The notes beneath the pieces are model-generated. The model saw only the letters and a list, made by a program, of their open reading frames with translations, was not told the origin of the DNA and did no database searches. Source: a virus. Taken from it: DNA of 60,928 bases. The stretch covers positions 1-60,928 of IMG/VR virus record IMGVR_UViG_3300032315_000554; one strand, given 5' to 3'. Numbering within the stretch: position 1 is the first letter of the stretch; each line of letters opens with the position of its first letter. Shown here piece by piece: positions 31,173 to 39,392 of the stretch. Position numbers and translations under genes: made by a program.

Positions 31173-31723
31173 TGGTTCCTCGCTCAAAGCCGAAACAGTC
31201 TAAGGACGCAACTGAGAAGTTGCTCCGAAGGGCTGGAGTCACTGAGAAGGTGGCTCTTGTCGGCGTTCGGGGATACTACAAAAACACTCTAGGCAAGCCC
31301 AACGAAAACGACATCGGGATATACGACGATGCTGTTTTCTTGGTCTCGCCAGAGGTGTATGCGGCGTTCAATGCAAACGTAGATCCATCAGTGCTGAAGC
31401 CGAATGTCGCGACACTGGTTCCGGGCGTCTACATGTACAAGAAAGGGAAGCATGGCATATCCCGTGGACCCGGATACCCGGCGCTCAGGCCAGCGACTGC
31501 TGGCGAAAGGCTTCCTGTTCGCAGGTGGAACGAGAAAACTAACGACTACTACTACGACACTGGAGTAGCCATAAACGTCCACAAAGGATCTCTAAGATCA
31601 ACCTCGTCTGATGGTTGTCAGACAATATACCCAAGCCAGTACGATGCGTTTATAAGTCTCGTCTACAGCGAGATGAAACGATTTTCCCAAAAACTAATCC
31701 CGTACCTTTTAGTAGAATATTAG
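31172..31723 (+). CDS. Putative endolysin, YkuD-like peptidoglycan enzyme
   Basis: 183 aa. After a basic start it has VALVGVRGYYKNTLGKPNEN, NDIGIYDDAVFLVSP, VPGVYMYKKGKHG and, near the C-terminus, INVHKGSLRSTSSDGCQTI. The last resembles the H-x-S/T-x-GC catalytic signature of L,D-transpeptidase-fold enzymes, some of which are carboxypeptidases or amidases in phages. Position after the holin and spanins supports cell-wall cleavage. No signal peptide is seen, so export would need the holin. Confidence 0.65.
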   Translation: MVPRSKPKQSKDATEKLLRRAGVTEKVALVGVRGYYKNTLGKPNENDIGIYDDAVFLVSPEVYAAFNANVDPSVLKPNVATLVPGVYMYKKGKHGISRGPGYPALRPATAGERLPVRRWNEKTNDYYYDTGVAINVHKGSLRSTSSDGCQTIYPSQYDAFISLVYSEMKRFSQKLIPYLLVEY

Positions 31724-31724
31724 T

Positions 31725-32162
31725 ATGAATCCAAAAAATAGAATCCTAGCACACATCAAGCGAACCGGGTGCAAAGACCCTGAACGCATCCGCAAGTTCT
31801 TCAGCAAGAGCGAAGAGGGGTCAATTTCTATGGCGATTATTCGTCAGGTTGTTGGTAACGGCTCAGAAGAAAAGAGCTACCAGAATACTCCGAAGACCAA
31901 GTTGCGGATCAAGAAGCACTCGTTGGACGATTTTCGCGTAGAGAACGACTTCAGCTTCAAGATCGAGAAAGCTATCGACGAGTTGGGTGACGGTTACCTG
32001 ACCGAGAACGAGTTCAAGCTGGTTTGCGGAGTCCCCGCGAGCTACTTCAGGCGCTTCGCCGATCTCCCCGAGTTTCGGAACAATCACTTCAGGTTGCGCG
32101 ATGTTGTCTATTGGGCTTCCGAGAAAACCATCAAACAGATGAAAGAAATAGTGGGGATCTAA
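31725..32162 (+). CDS. Possible DNA-binding protein, 145 aa
   Basis: Basic N-terminal helical bundle (HIKRTGCKDPERIRKFF), a Lys-rich linker and a C-terminal segment LTENEFKLVCGVPASYFRRF, RLRDVVYWASEKTI that resembles a MerR-like or small HTH unit. It sits immediately before the phosphoesterase, three bases apart, so the two are probably translated together and may act together. Confidence 0.6.
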   Translation: MNPKNRILAHIKRTGCKDPERIRKFFSKSEEGSISMAIIRQVVGNGSEEKSYQNTPKTKLRIKKHSLDDFRVENDFSFKIEKAIDELGDGYLTENEFKLVCGVPASYFRRFADLPEFRNNHFRLRDVVYWASEKTIKQMKEIVGI

Positions 32163-32164
32163 CC

Positions 32165-33004
32165 ATGAAAAAGAAGCCCAAAACCGTACAGCAGTTCGAG
32201 AACGAATATATTGCCTCTCCTGCTGGTCAGGAGCGCATCAGCGGCATGAGTCGCATTCTGGAGCACCTGCAAAACACGAAGAGGACTACCTCCATCAAGA
32301 TTCCCGAAGACACCATCAGGGTCGGCATTTTTGGAGACACGCATTTCGGTTCGTTGTACGAGGATCTTGAGGCGCTAAATGCCTACGCTGACGCATGCCG
32401 CAAGCGTGGGGTTCAGGCTATGGTACACGCCGGGGACGTTCTCGAAGGGCACAAGCTGTTTCGTGGTCAAGAGTACGAGACCCACAAGCATGGGTGGGAA
32501 GCTCAGAGCAAGTGGTTCGCCGAGGTGGCGCCTGACTTTGGCGTCCCGGTCCACTTTATCACTGGCAACCATGATATCAGCCTGAAACGTGCCGCTGGCA
32601 TCAGTGTTGGGAGCGGACTTGAGCAGTTGCGCCCCGATTGGATCTTCCTTGGCGAGGATCATGGAGAGATCAATTTCTCCATGAAAAATGGCAGGAGTAT
32701 TAAATTCGGCTTATTGCACCCCGGAGGAGGCTCGTCCTACGCACTCTCCTACCGCGCCCAAAAGATAGTTGAGCAGATCGAGGGCGGAACTAAGCCTGAC
32801 GTTCTGGCTATTGGGAACTACCATAAGAGCGATTGGCTCCCATCGTACCGCAACGTGTCGGTCTTGCAGGTCGGATGCTTCCAGCGCCAAACGCCATTTA
32901 TGCTAACCAAAGGTCTTTCGGCTATGGTCGGAGGATGGATTTTGGAGATTGGAATGGGAGAAGGTTGCTCTCGCCAGAGAGCAGAGTTTTTTCCGTTCTA
33001 TTAA
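32165..33004 (+). CDS. Calcineurin-like metallophosphoesterase
   Basis: 279 aa; ATG 32165 was chosen because longer in-frame extensions overlap the preceding gene. Five metal motifs are clear: GDTHFGS, MVHAGDVLEG, ITGNHD, LLHPGG and GNYHKSDW. This is the dinuclear phosphoesterase fold (Mre11/MPE type), acting on phosphomonoesters, cyclic nucleotides or DNA ends. No capping domain is evident. It could remove host signalling nucleotides or process DNA; the sequence alone does not decide. Confidence 0.85.
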   Translation: MKKKPKTVQQFENEYIASPAGQERISGMSRILEHLQNTKRTTSIKIPEDTIRVGIFGDTHFGSLYEDLEALNAYADACRKRGVQAMVHAGDVLEGHKLFRGQEYETHKHGWEAQSKWFAEVAPDFGVPVHFITGNHDISLKRAAGISVGSGLEQLRPDWIFLGEDHGEINFSMKNGRSIKFGLLHPGGGSSYALSYRAQKIVEQIEGGTKPDVLAIGNYHKSDWLPSYRNVSVLQVGCFQRQTPFMLTKGLSAMVGGWILEIGMGEGCSRQRAEFFPFY

Positions 33005-33011
33005 AAAGTGT

Positions 33012-33039
33012 TTGCATTACTCTAAACGGAAAATAATCT
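33012..33039 (+). promoter_or_regulatory. Weak candidate promoter for second fibre cluster
   Basis: TTGCAT (33012-33017) and TAATCT (33034-33039) are 16 bp apart in an AT-rich 53-bp gap. Modest matches only. Confidence 0.35.
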
Positions 33040-33057
33040 CAAACAAACCTTACGCAT

Positions 33058-33750
33058 ATGTCGAACTGCAGCGATCCCTATAACAATGTATGTCGTCAGG
33101 ATATTCCTTATCCTCAGGTCAGCCCCGAGAGCGTTCCTTCACTGATCGATAATCTTGTTACTGCTCTCTACGGATCTTTTTACAATCCTCAAACTGGCAC
33201 TGGCTTTATTACAAAGTCTGTGGTTAATGGTCGCGTTGTTTGGAACATTGCTTGCGATCCTCAAAATAATCCGGCGGACGTTCCGACAATACCTCGACTT
33301 CCCGGAGAAGGAACGCTGTGCTATTTGCTTAGAATTTTCGAGCTTACAGTTCCACAATATGCCTTGGGAGTTCCCCAAGGAGGATTGCGTTGGTCGCTTG
33401 CCGGAAACGATGTGGCGACAACGCTAAGCCTAACAGGTGCCGTAAGCACCAGCACAACAGCTTATATTGTATCTGTAGGGGGCGTAATACAGGATCCTAG
33501 TAGTTACACCCTTAACACAGCGTCTCTACCGTACACTTTAGTTATGCCAGCACCGATACCAACTGGCGTGGATCTTGTTGCGGTAAGCATCAATAGCCCT
33601 GTTGCTGGATGGTATAGCGCATCAGGAGTACCAAACGGTCTTATCACTGCTCCTGTCGGAAGTATTTACACAAATACGTCTGGAGGCGCCAACCAAACAC
33701 TTTGGGTCAAAGAGTCTGGTTCTGGAAATACTGGATGGGTTGCTAAATAG
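33058..33750 (+). CDS. Tail appendage protein, 230 aa
   Basis: The N-terminal 90 residues are mixed, with Cys and Pro. The middle is beta-rich with GVIQDPSSYTLN and TLVMPAPIPTGVDLVAVSIN, the form of phage adhesin or collagen-like fibre domains. It ends PVGSIYTNTSGGANQTLWVK and a Gly-Trp tip, as in many tail fibre C-termini. Likely a second fibre or a fibre adaptor for the gene at 33774. Confidence 0.7.
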   Translation: MSNCSDPYNNVCRQDIPYPQVSPESVPSLIDNLVTALYGSFYNPQTGTGFITKSVVNGRVVWNIACDPQNNPADVPTIPRLPGEGTLCYLLRIFELTVPQYALGVPQGGLRWSLAGNDVATTLSLTGAVSTSTTAYIVSVGGVIQDPSSYTLNTASLPYTLVMPAPIPTGVDLVAVSINSPVAGWYSASGVPNGLITAPVGSIYTNTSGGANQTLWVKESGSGNTGWVAK

Positions 33751-33773
33751 TAATATCAACCAACAACAAAGCT

Positions 33774-35114
33774 ATGTCATTAATACGAATCAAAAGTCCG
33801 GTCATTGAAAATGGCACAATTGTTAATGCGGATCTCAGCCCGTCTGCAGCAATTGACTTTAGCAAGCTGGCTGCACTGGATAGCGCCAATATTCTCGTAG
33901 GAAACGGTAGTAATGTCGCGACCAAGGTTGCCGTTACAGGAGATGTAACGATCAACAATACGGGTGTGACAGCTATCGCAAATTTGGCTGTTACCGCCGG
34001 AAAAATTGCTGACAGTGCTATTAACGATTTGAAGCTCGCAAACAATGCGGTTACGAGTGCGAAAATAAATAACAATGCGGTAACACTCTCGAAGTTGGCT
34101 AATCCGCAGTACACTGGTTTACGCAATCGGATCATCAACGGCGACTTTCGCGTAGCTCAGCGTGGTACAAGTTTTGTTTCAGGATCCAACAACGACGATA
34201 CTTATAATCTTGACCGTTGGTATGTTCTTTCTGACGGCAACGATGTGGTAGACATCACGCGCACAACGACAGAAATTCCTACTGGAGGATTTTCTGCCAT
34301 TGCCTTGGACGTAGAAACGATAAACAAGAAATTCGGCATTGCTCAGATTATTGAACAACAGAACTGCATAGGATTGATTGGCGGCAATGTGACGCTGACA
34401 TTCAAGGCAAGGGTTAGCTCTGTCGCAAAACTGGACAATATCAAAGCGGCGGTTGTTGCGTGGACGGGTGCTGCTGATGCTGTTACAAGCGATATTATTT
34501 CTGCATGGGGAGCCGAAGGAACTAATCCCACCTTGATCGCTGATGCCGTATACGAAAACACTCCGGTTAATCTTGCCGTCACAACAGCTTACGCGACTTA
34601 TTCCATTGCTGCCAACGTGGATACAGCCAACGCAAAAAACATTATCGTGTTCATATGGAGTGACGTAGATGACACGACACTTGGCGATTTTCTTTACATC
34701 ACCGATGTTCAGCTTGAACCGGGAACTGCTGCTACTCCGTTTGAGGTGCGACCAATTGGTGAAGAACTGGCTTTGTGTCAGAGATATTATTACCGTTCTG
34801 CCGCAAGCACGAACGCAGACCGTTTTGGCGGAGGCTTCACTACTACAACAGCAGTCGCAAATGCGCTTATTTCGTTTCCGGTTACCATGAGAGGCGCCCC
34901 AACGGCACTTGAGCAGACTGGAAACGTGGCGGACTATCGTTTGTTTCATCTTGCGACCAGCACGACATCCACTGTCGTTCCATCATTTGTCACTGCGTCC
35001 CCCAATATGGCGACAGTGGCAGTTACTGCAGGAGCCGCTCTGGTCGCCGGGCAAGGAGCGGCGATTGCCGCTGCCACTACTAACGCATTTCTAGGATTCT
35101 CTGCAGAACTTTAA
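33774..35114 (+). CDS. Tail fibre with carbohydrate-binding-like domain
   Basis: 446 aa. The N-terminus has short Ala/Asn/Ile beta repeats (GKIADSAINDLKLANNAVTS, then KINNNAVTLSKL) typical of triple-helical shafts. It is followed by RNRIINGDFRVAQRG and a jelly-roll-like region ending VQLEPGTAATPFEVRPIGEE and LCQRYYY, a motif widely seen in phage fibre heads. Probably a receptor or capsule-binding fibre, alternative or additional to the one at 27664. Confidence 0.8.
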   Translation: MSLIRIKSPVIENGTIVNADLSPSAAIDFSKLAALDSANILVGNGSNVATKVAVTGDVTINNTGVTAIANLAVTAGKIADSAINDLKLANNAVTSAKINNNAVTLSKLANPQYTGLRNRIINGDFRVAQRGTSFVSGSNNDDTYNLDRWYVLSDGNDVVDITRTTTEIPTGGFSAIALDVETINKKFGIAQIIEQQNCIGLIGGNVTLTFKARVSSVAKLDNIKAAVVAWTGAADAVTSDIISAWGAEGTNPTLIADAVYENTPVNLAVTTAYATYSIAANVDTANAKNIIVFIWSDVDDTTLGDFLYITDVQLEPGTAATPFEVRPIGEELALCQRYYYRSAASTNADRFGGGFTTTTAVANALISFPVTMRGAPTALEQTGNVADYRLFHLATSTTSTVVPSFVTASPNMATVAVTAGAALVAGQGAAIAAATTNAFLGFSAEL

Positions 35115-35126
35115 TACCTGAAAAAT

Positions 35127-35522
35127 ATGGCATACACCGACAAAAAAATGGAACTTCCTGATGGATTTATCGATCTCGGAGAAAAAATTTCTTCTTCCGA
35201 TTTAAGACCGATGGAGGTGAAGGATGTTTCCTACCACTATCCATCTCTTTACTTCGCTGATGCAAAGGGAATGGAGTCGCTCCCAGAAAGTGGCACGGCG
35301 ACAATCCATTTCAAAAAGGTGATGGAACGCAAGGAGACGGTTTCTACCGAAAACGGCACCGAGAAGCGTTACAGCGTTGAGCTTCAGATTTGTGGAATTA
35401 AGCCCGACGAAGATTCTGTGGATTTAGAGGAGAAAGAAGACCCCGAAGACATTTTTGAGCGCGAACTTTCCAAGTACGAATCTGAAGAAGAGGAAGACGA
35501 GTCGGAAGAAGAAGAGGACTAA
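35127..35522 (+). CDS. Acidic unknown protein, 131 aa
   Basis: A small beta-rich domain (residues 1-95, with SYHYPSLYFADAKG and a VELQICGI strand) followed by a long Glu/Asp tail (DLEEKEDPEDIFERELSK, then EEEEDESEEEED). Acidic tails mimic DNA or engage basic partners. Placed between fibre and adaptor genes, it may be a minor virion or assembly factor. Confidence 0.65.
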   Translation: MAYTDKKMELPDGFIDLGEKISSSDLRPMEVKDVSYHYPSLYFADAKGMESLPESGTATIHFKKVMERKETVSTENGTEKRYSVELQICGIKPDEDSVDLEEKEDPEDIFERELSKYESEEEEDESEEEED

Positions 35523-35525
35523 TTT

Positions 35526-35888
35526 ATGGCTAAAAAAACAGACAAAAATCCGGCTCCAAACGCCGATGCAATGATGCCTGAAAACGCACCCGTGGACATG
35601 GGCGCCGGGGAGCCTATGCTCCCCATGCCTATGGGCGCCGAAATGCCCGAGGGCGGCGGCAAGGTGATGATGCAGATTCCCAAGGAAACCTTTATGGGAG
35701 TCCATCAGATCGTTGTCCAACTGGCTACGGCGCTAGACGAATTGGCTGCAGGTATTGCCAGTCAGGACGCCGCAGAGACCGTTGTCGCTGACGCTGAGAT
35801 GGCTCCAGAGGGCGCCCCGATGGCTCCAGCCGACGAGGCGTTCTTGGAGGAAATGGCGATGCAGGGCAGTCAGCGTGGAGTTGTGTAA
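35526..35888 (+). CDS. Met/Pro/Ala-rich unknown protein, 120 aa
   Basis: Low-complexity N-terminus rich in Met, Pro and Gly (GEPMLPMPMGAEMPEGGG), a central helix (FMGVHQIVVQLATALDELAAG) and an acidic/Ala tail. No family recognised. Four bases after the preceding stop and six before the adaptor, so co-translated with tail genes. Confidence 0.65.
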   Translation: MAKKTDKNPAPNADAMMPENAPVDMGAGEPMLPMPMGAEMPEGGGKVMMQIPKETFMGVHQIVVQLATALDELAAGIASQDAAETVVADAEMAPEGAPMAPADEAFLEEMAMQGSQRGVV

Positions 35889-35893
35889 GCACT

Positions 35894-38800
35894 ATGTTTG
35901 TCTCGCAGATATTTGACGAGGCAGCAGAGATTCTTGGCACCACTGATACTGCCAAGATATTCCGAAAACTGACTCAAGCCCTACAGACTCTCATGGAGTC
36001 TGGTCACTGGATGCACGTCACCAGTGAGGTGGATGTGTGTACCGGATGGGACAAGTGTACCGTCACGCTACCAAGAGAAATCGAGGTTCCACTAGCCATT
36101 AACGTCGATGGAAGCCCTGTCTATTTCAGGAACCGTCTTTTCCAGTATCACGTCAATAAGGGCGGAGTCTACAACACGGTAGACTGGGCATGGGATGACC
36201 GGGGCTTTGTTGCGACCATGATGGACATCGTTCAGCCGTCACAATTGATTGCTGTCGCAGAATCTGACAATGACGCCGGGAAGCACCTCAGGATATTGGG
36301 TACAGACTCAAACAATAGAATCCTTAGGAGCCAGACAACAAACGGAGTTGGTGTAGACGGTCTCATTCTTCCGATCCACAGCCAGAGCGACTTTCAGTTT
36401 GGTACCATCACCCCTGACGGATCGACGATCCGCACTCGGGACGCCGCAATCACACCTCTCGGAAAATTTACTACCACAACTCCGCACACGCTCAACTCTG
36501 GAGAGGGCGGATCAATCACTGCTATAACAGGAACTATCCCGGAGCCGCTTCAGAACGGACAGCGGTACTATGTAGGGGTTGTAGACTCTTTAACTATTCA
36601 GCTTTACAGCGACTCTCTAAATGCTCAAGCGGGAGACTACCACATTCAATTACAAAGTGTCTTAGATGCTGGTCAGATTAAGTTTTCTGACTCCCGGTCT
36701 TCTCACGTTGTTACTGCCTTAAAACTTTCTCAAACCCCCCTTGTCGCAATCGATGCGGCGAATCCGGTAACTTTCCCGGCGCAACTTCTTCCGGCACCGT
36801 TAATCTCTGGAGCAACATACTTTGCCAACCTCATTGATCCTCTAAATCTTCAGATATTTGCATCGCTGTCTGACGCTCAAAACAATCGTGATCCCGTATA
36901 CACCTCGGGATCCATAAACTCGATAAATGTCGATATCCGTAAAAGTGTATCTCCACAAACCGAGCTAGAATTCAATGTGGATCACTTTTTTGCTACCGGA
37001 GATCAGGTTCAAGCAGTGACCAATGGTGGCGTACTCCCTCAACCGTTGATCGGAGGAAGCAACTACTATGTTCGGGCAATTAATTCCAAGACGGTAACTC
37101 TTCACCCGTCCGCATCTGACGCATTCACTAATACAAACGCCATTAATATGGTGTCATCTGGAAGCGGGACAAACTCGTTGGTAAAACTTTTACCTGCTTC
37201 TGTTTCTGTCGGTTCACAAAACAACATAATCGTAGACGGATTTAATCTTCCAGCGGCTTCGGGAACTGGTGGCGCAGCCAAGGGATATCCCTCTGGAATT
37301 GTCACATCGTTTACGGCTGCATTTCCCATTGGAAGCGGATACACGTCAGCGCCGACAGTCTCTTTTTCGGACGCTGGCGGAGACGGGTATGTTTCTGGTC
37401 AAGTTACTCTTGAGATTTCTGGCAGCAATACAACGCCCGGATCTTTTGCTATAACAGTGACAAGTGGAGTCATAACTTCTGTGGCAGTAAGCTCTGCTGG
37501 TTCTGGTTATCAACCTGATGCCACTGTAAAAGTTATCGATCTTAGCGTTGCTCAAAACGGACGTGGAGCAGAAGTTGCCATCACGGGACTTACCCCAACT
37601 GGAGGAATCGCTGGATTTCAGATTCGAGAAGTTGGAAGCGGAGCCACTGCTACGGCACAGATTAATGCGACCAATAACATCGCTGGAATTATTCTAAACA
37701 GTCCCGGATCTGGGTATATTATTCCTCCTAGAATGTCGTTTAGTGGCGGCGGAGGTACCGTACCCTCAGGATCGATACCAGTTGTTTCTATTACGACATC
37801 ATTTTTAGAAGAAATTGTAGTAACAAGTAAGGGATCAGGTTACCAAACAGCCCCGGCTGTTGTCATCACTGGCGGTGGTGGTTCCGGTGCAGTCGCGACT
37901 TCTGTCGTTCAGAATGGGCAGATCGTTGAGGTAAATATTATAACGAAGGGTACGGGATACACGTCTCCACCCACTATTGCTTTTAGACCTTCAACCGGAG
38001 TGTTCGTCTCATTCTCTACGACCGGAACTTTCCCGTCTCCTTTGACGCAAGGTTCTTCATACCGAGCGGAGGCTCCGTTCTCAACGTCAGGGTTCACGGC
38101 AGTAAACGTGGACTACAGTCCCGTGAACATTACAAGTACGGGCACTGGTCAGTTCTATGTATTGCTGTCCAGACCGTTCTCGGTGGGTTGGACGAATAGA
38201 TGGTCTGGTGACTTTTCGGGCTTGACAACTCCTGCTCCGGTATTCTTTGGAACAGACTTTGCGCTTCCATCAACATCCCCAGCAATCGACAACGGTGTCA
38301 CGCAATTCTGGCTGAACATTGATCCGACATTCGAGACTGCCAGAGCTTACAATAGCCAAACAAACGCTCAAAACGGAGGGACCGATGGGCTTGTCACGAT
38401 ACTATCGTTTGGCACTGGTCAGTCTTACTATGCTGTCAGGACATCAGTTATTCCTCAGCCTTACGACAACTTGATCGAACCCGACACGGTTGAGTTTCTT
38501 CAAGACGGAGAAGTTGTGAGGGCGTCATCTTCTGGAACGCTTCCGAGTCCACTGGTTGATGGCGTAGACTACACGGTCAAAATTTTCGGAAACAATGTCA
38601 GGCTATATGACTCCTTGGGAAACCTTGTGATCATTACCACTCCGGGCATTGGTCACCTGAGCATCGACATCGAAAGAATGTTGACGGCTCAGCCTTCCAC
38701 AAGCATCGATGCGGAAGCATCGTTGTATTACACAGGACAGTCCATAACGGTACGTCCAAGAGACGGGGACACTCTTCCAAGTCCTCTGGTTGCGGGGACG

Positions 38801-39391
38801 AGTTACTATGTGAGAAAACTGGACGCGAACTCCTTTGAGCTTTATGCCACCAAAGCGAACGCTACGAATGAACCGTCTACAACGGGAAGAATCAGTTTTC
38901 TAACAGCAGGCAACTCGGCGGACAGCACGTTTATCATCGATGCTGTTGAGGATCCAATCTTCGTCAAGTCTGTCTCTAATGTTGAGAAGCCTTTGACCGA
39001 TGGATTTGTTTCTCTTTATGCGTTCGACTTCGGTCGCACGAATGACATGACGCTTATCGGGCAATATCACCCGAGTGAGGTCAATCCAATGTATAGAAGA
39101 GTTCGCGTTGGAAAACCGTGTGCGTGGGTAAGGATTATCTACCGGGTTAAGACGCCAAATATCACGTCTATTTACGACTATATTCCAATCGAGCATGAAC
39201 GTGCGATTCTGACAGCACTGCATGCTGTTGATCTCGAAGACAAAGACTTTGCCGATCAAGCTACTCGTTACTGGGGGATAGCGTTTAACTACCTCAGGAA
39301 CCAGCAGGACAGCTTGGACGGTCATGCGATGGCAACTCCTCAGATTAACAACATTACCTATGGAGACGGAACTGACCCGGTAATGACGTAG
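35894..39391 (+). CDS. Tail-tube adaptor protein with a large repeat insertion
   Basis: 1165 aa. The first ~130 residues (FDEAAEILGTTDTAKIFRKL, LQTLMESGHWMH) and the last ~150 (YAFDFGRTNDMTLIGQYHP, IPIEHERAILTALHAVDLED) look like the two halves of a podovirus adaptor/tail-tubular A protein of about 200-300 residues. Between them lie six P-x-PLV-x-G-x2-YYV units (near residues 215, 300, 380, 714, 886, 963) and five G-S/T-GY-x3-P units (near 480, 535, 605, 648, 686). The insertion probably forms extra beta domains on the tail surface. Confidence 0.75.
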   Translation: MFVSQIFDEAAEILGTTDTAKIFRKLTQALQTLMESGHWMHVTSEVDVCTGWDKCTVTLPREIEVPLAINVDGSPVYFRNRLFQYHVNKGGVYNTVDWAWDDRGFVATMMDIVQPSQLIAVAESDNDAGKHLRILGTDSNNRILRSQTTNGVGVDGLILPIHSQSDFQFGTITPDGSTIRTRDAAITPLGKFTTTTPHTLNSGEGGSITAITGTIPEPLQNGQRYYVGVVDSLTIQLYSDSLNAQAGDYHIQLQSVLDAGQIKFSDSRSSHVVTALKLSQTPLVAIDAANPVTFPAQLLPAPLISGATYFANLIDPLNLQIFASLSDAQNNRDPVYTSGSINSINVDIRKSVSPQTELEFNVDHFFATGDQVQAVTNGGVLPQPLIGGSNYYVRAINSKTVTLHPSASDAFTNTNAINMVSSGSGTNSLVKLLPASVSVGSQNNIIVDGFNLPAASGTGGAAKGYPSGIVTSFTAAFPIGSGYTSAPTVSFSDAGGDGYVSGQVTLEISGSNTTPGSFAITVTSGVITSVAVSSAGSGYQPDATVKVIDLSVAQNGRGAEVAITGLTPTGGIAGFQIREVGSGATATAQINATNNIAGIILNSPGSGYIIPPRMSFSGGGGTVPSGSIPVVSITTSFLEEIVVTSKGSGYQTAPAVVITGGGGSGAVATSVVQNGQIVEVNIITKGTGYTSPPTIAFRPSTGVFVSFSTTGTFPSPLTQGSSYRAEAPFSTSGFTAVNVDYSPVNITSTGTGQFYVLLSRPFSVGWTNRWSGDFSGLTTPAPVFFGTDFALPSTSPAIDNGVTQFWLNIDPTFETARAYNSQTNAQNGGTDGLVTILSFGTGQSYYAVRTSVIPQPYDNLIEPDTVEFLQDGEVVRASSSGTLPSPLVDGVDYTVKIFGNNVRLYDSLGNLVIITTPGIGHLSIDIERMLTAQPSTSIDAEASLYYTGQSITVRPRDGDTLPSPLVAGTSYYVRKLDANSFELYATKANATNEPSTTGRISFLTAGNSADSTFIIDAVEDPIFVKSVSNVEKPLTDGFVSLYAFDFGRTNDMTLIGQYHPSEVNPMYRRVRVGKPCAWVRIIYRVKTPNITSIYDYIPIEHERAILTALHAVDLEDKDFADQATRYWGIAFNYLRNQQDSLDGHAMATPQINNITYGDGTDPVMT

Positions 39392-39392
39392 C

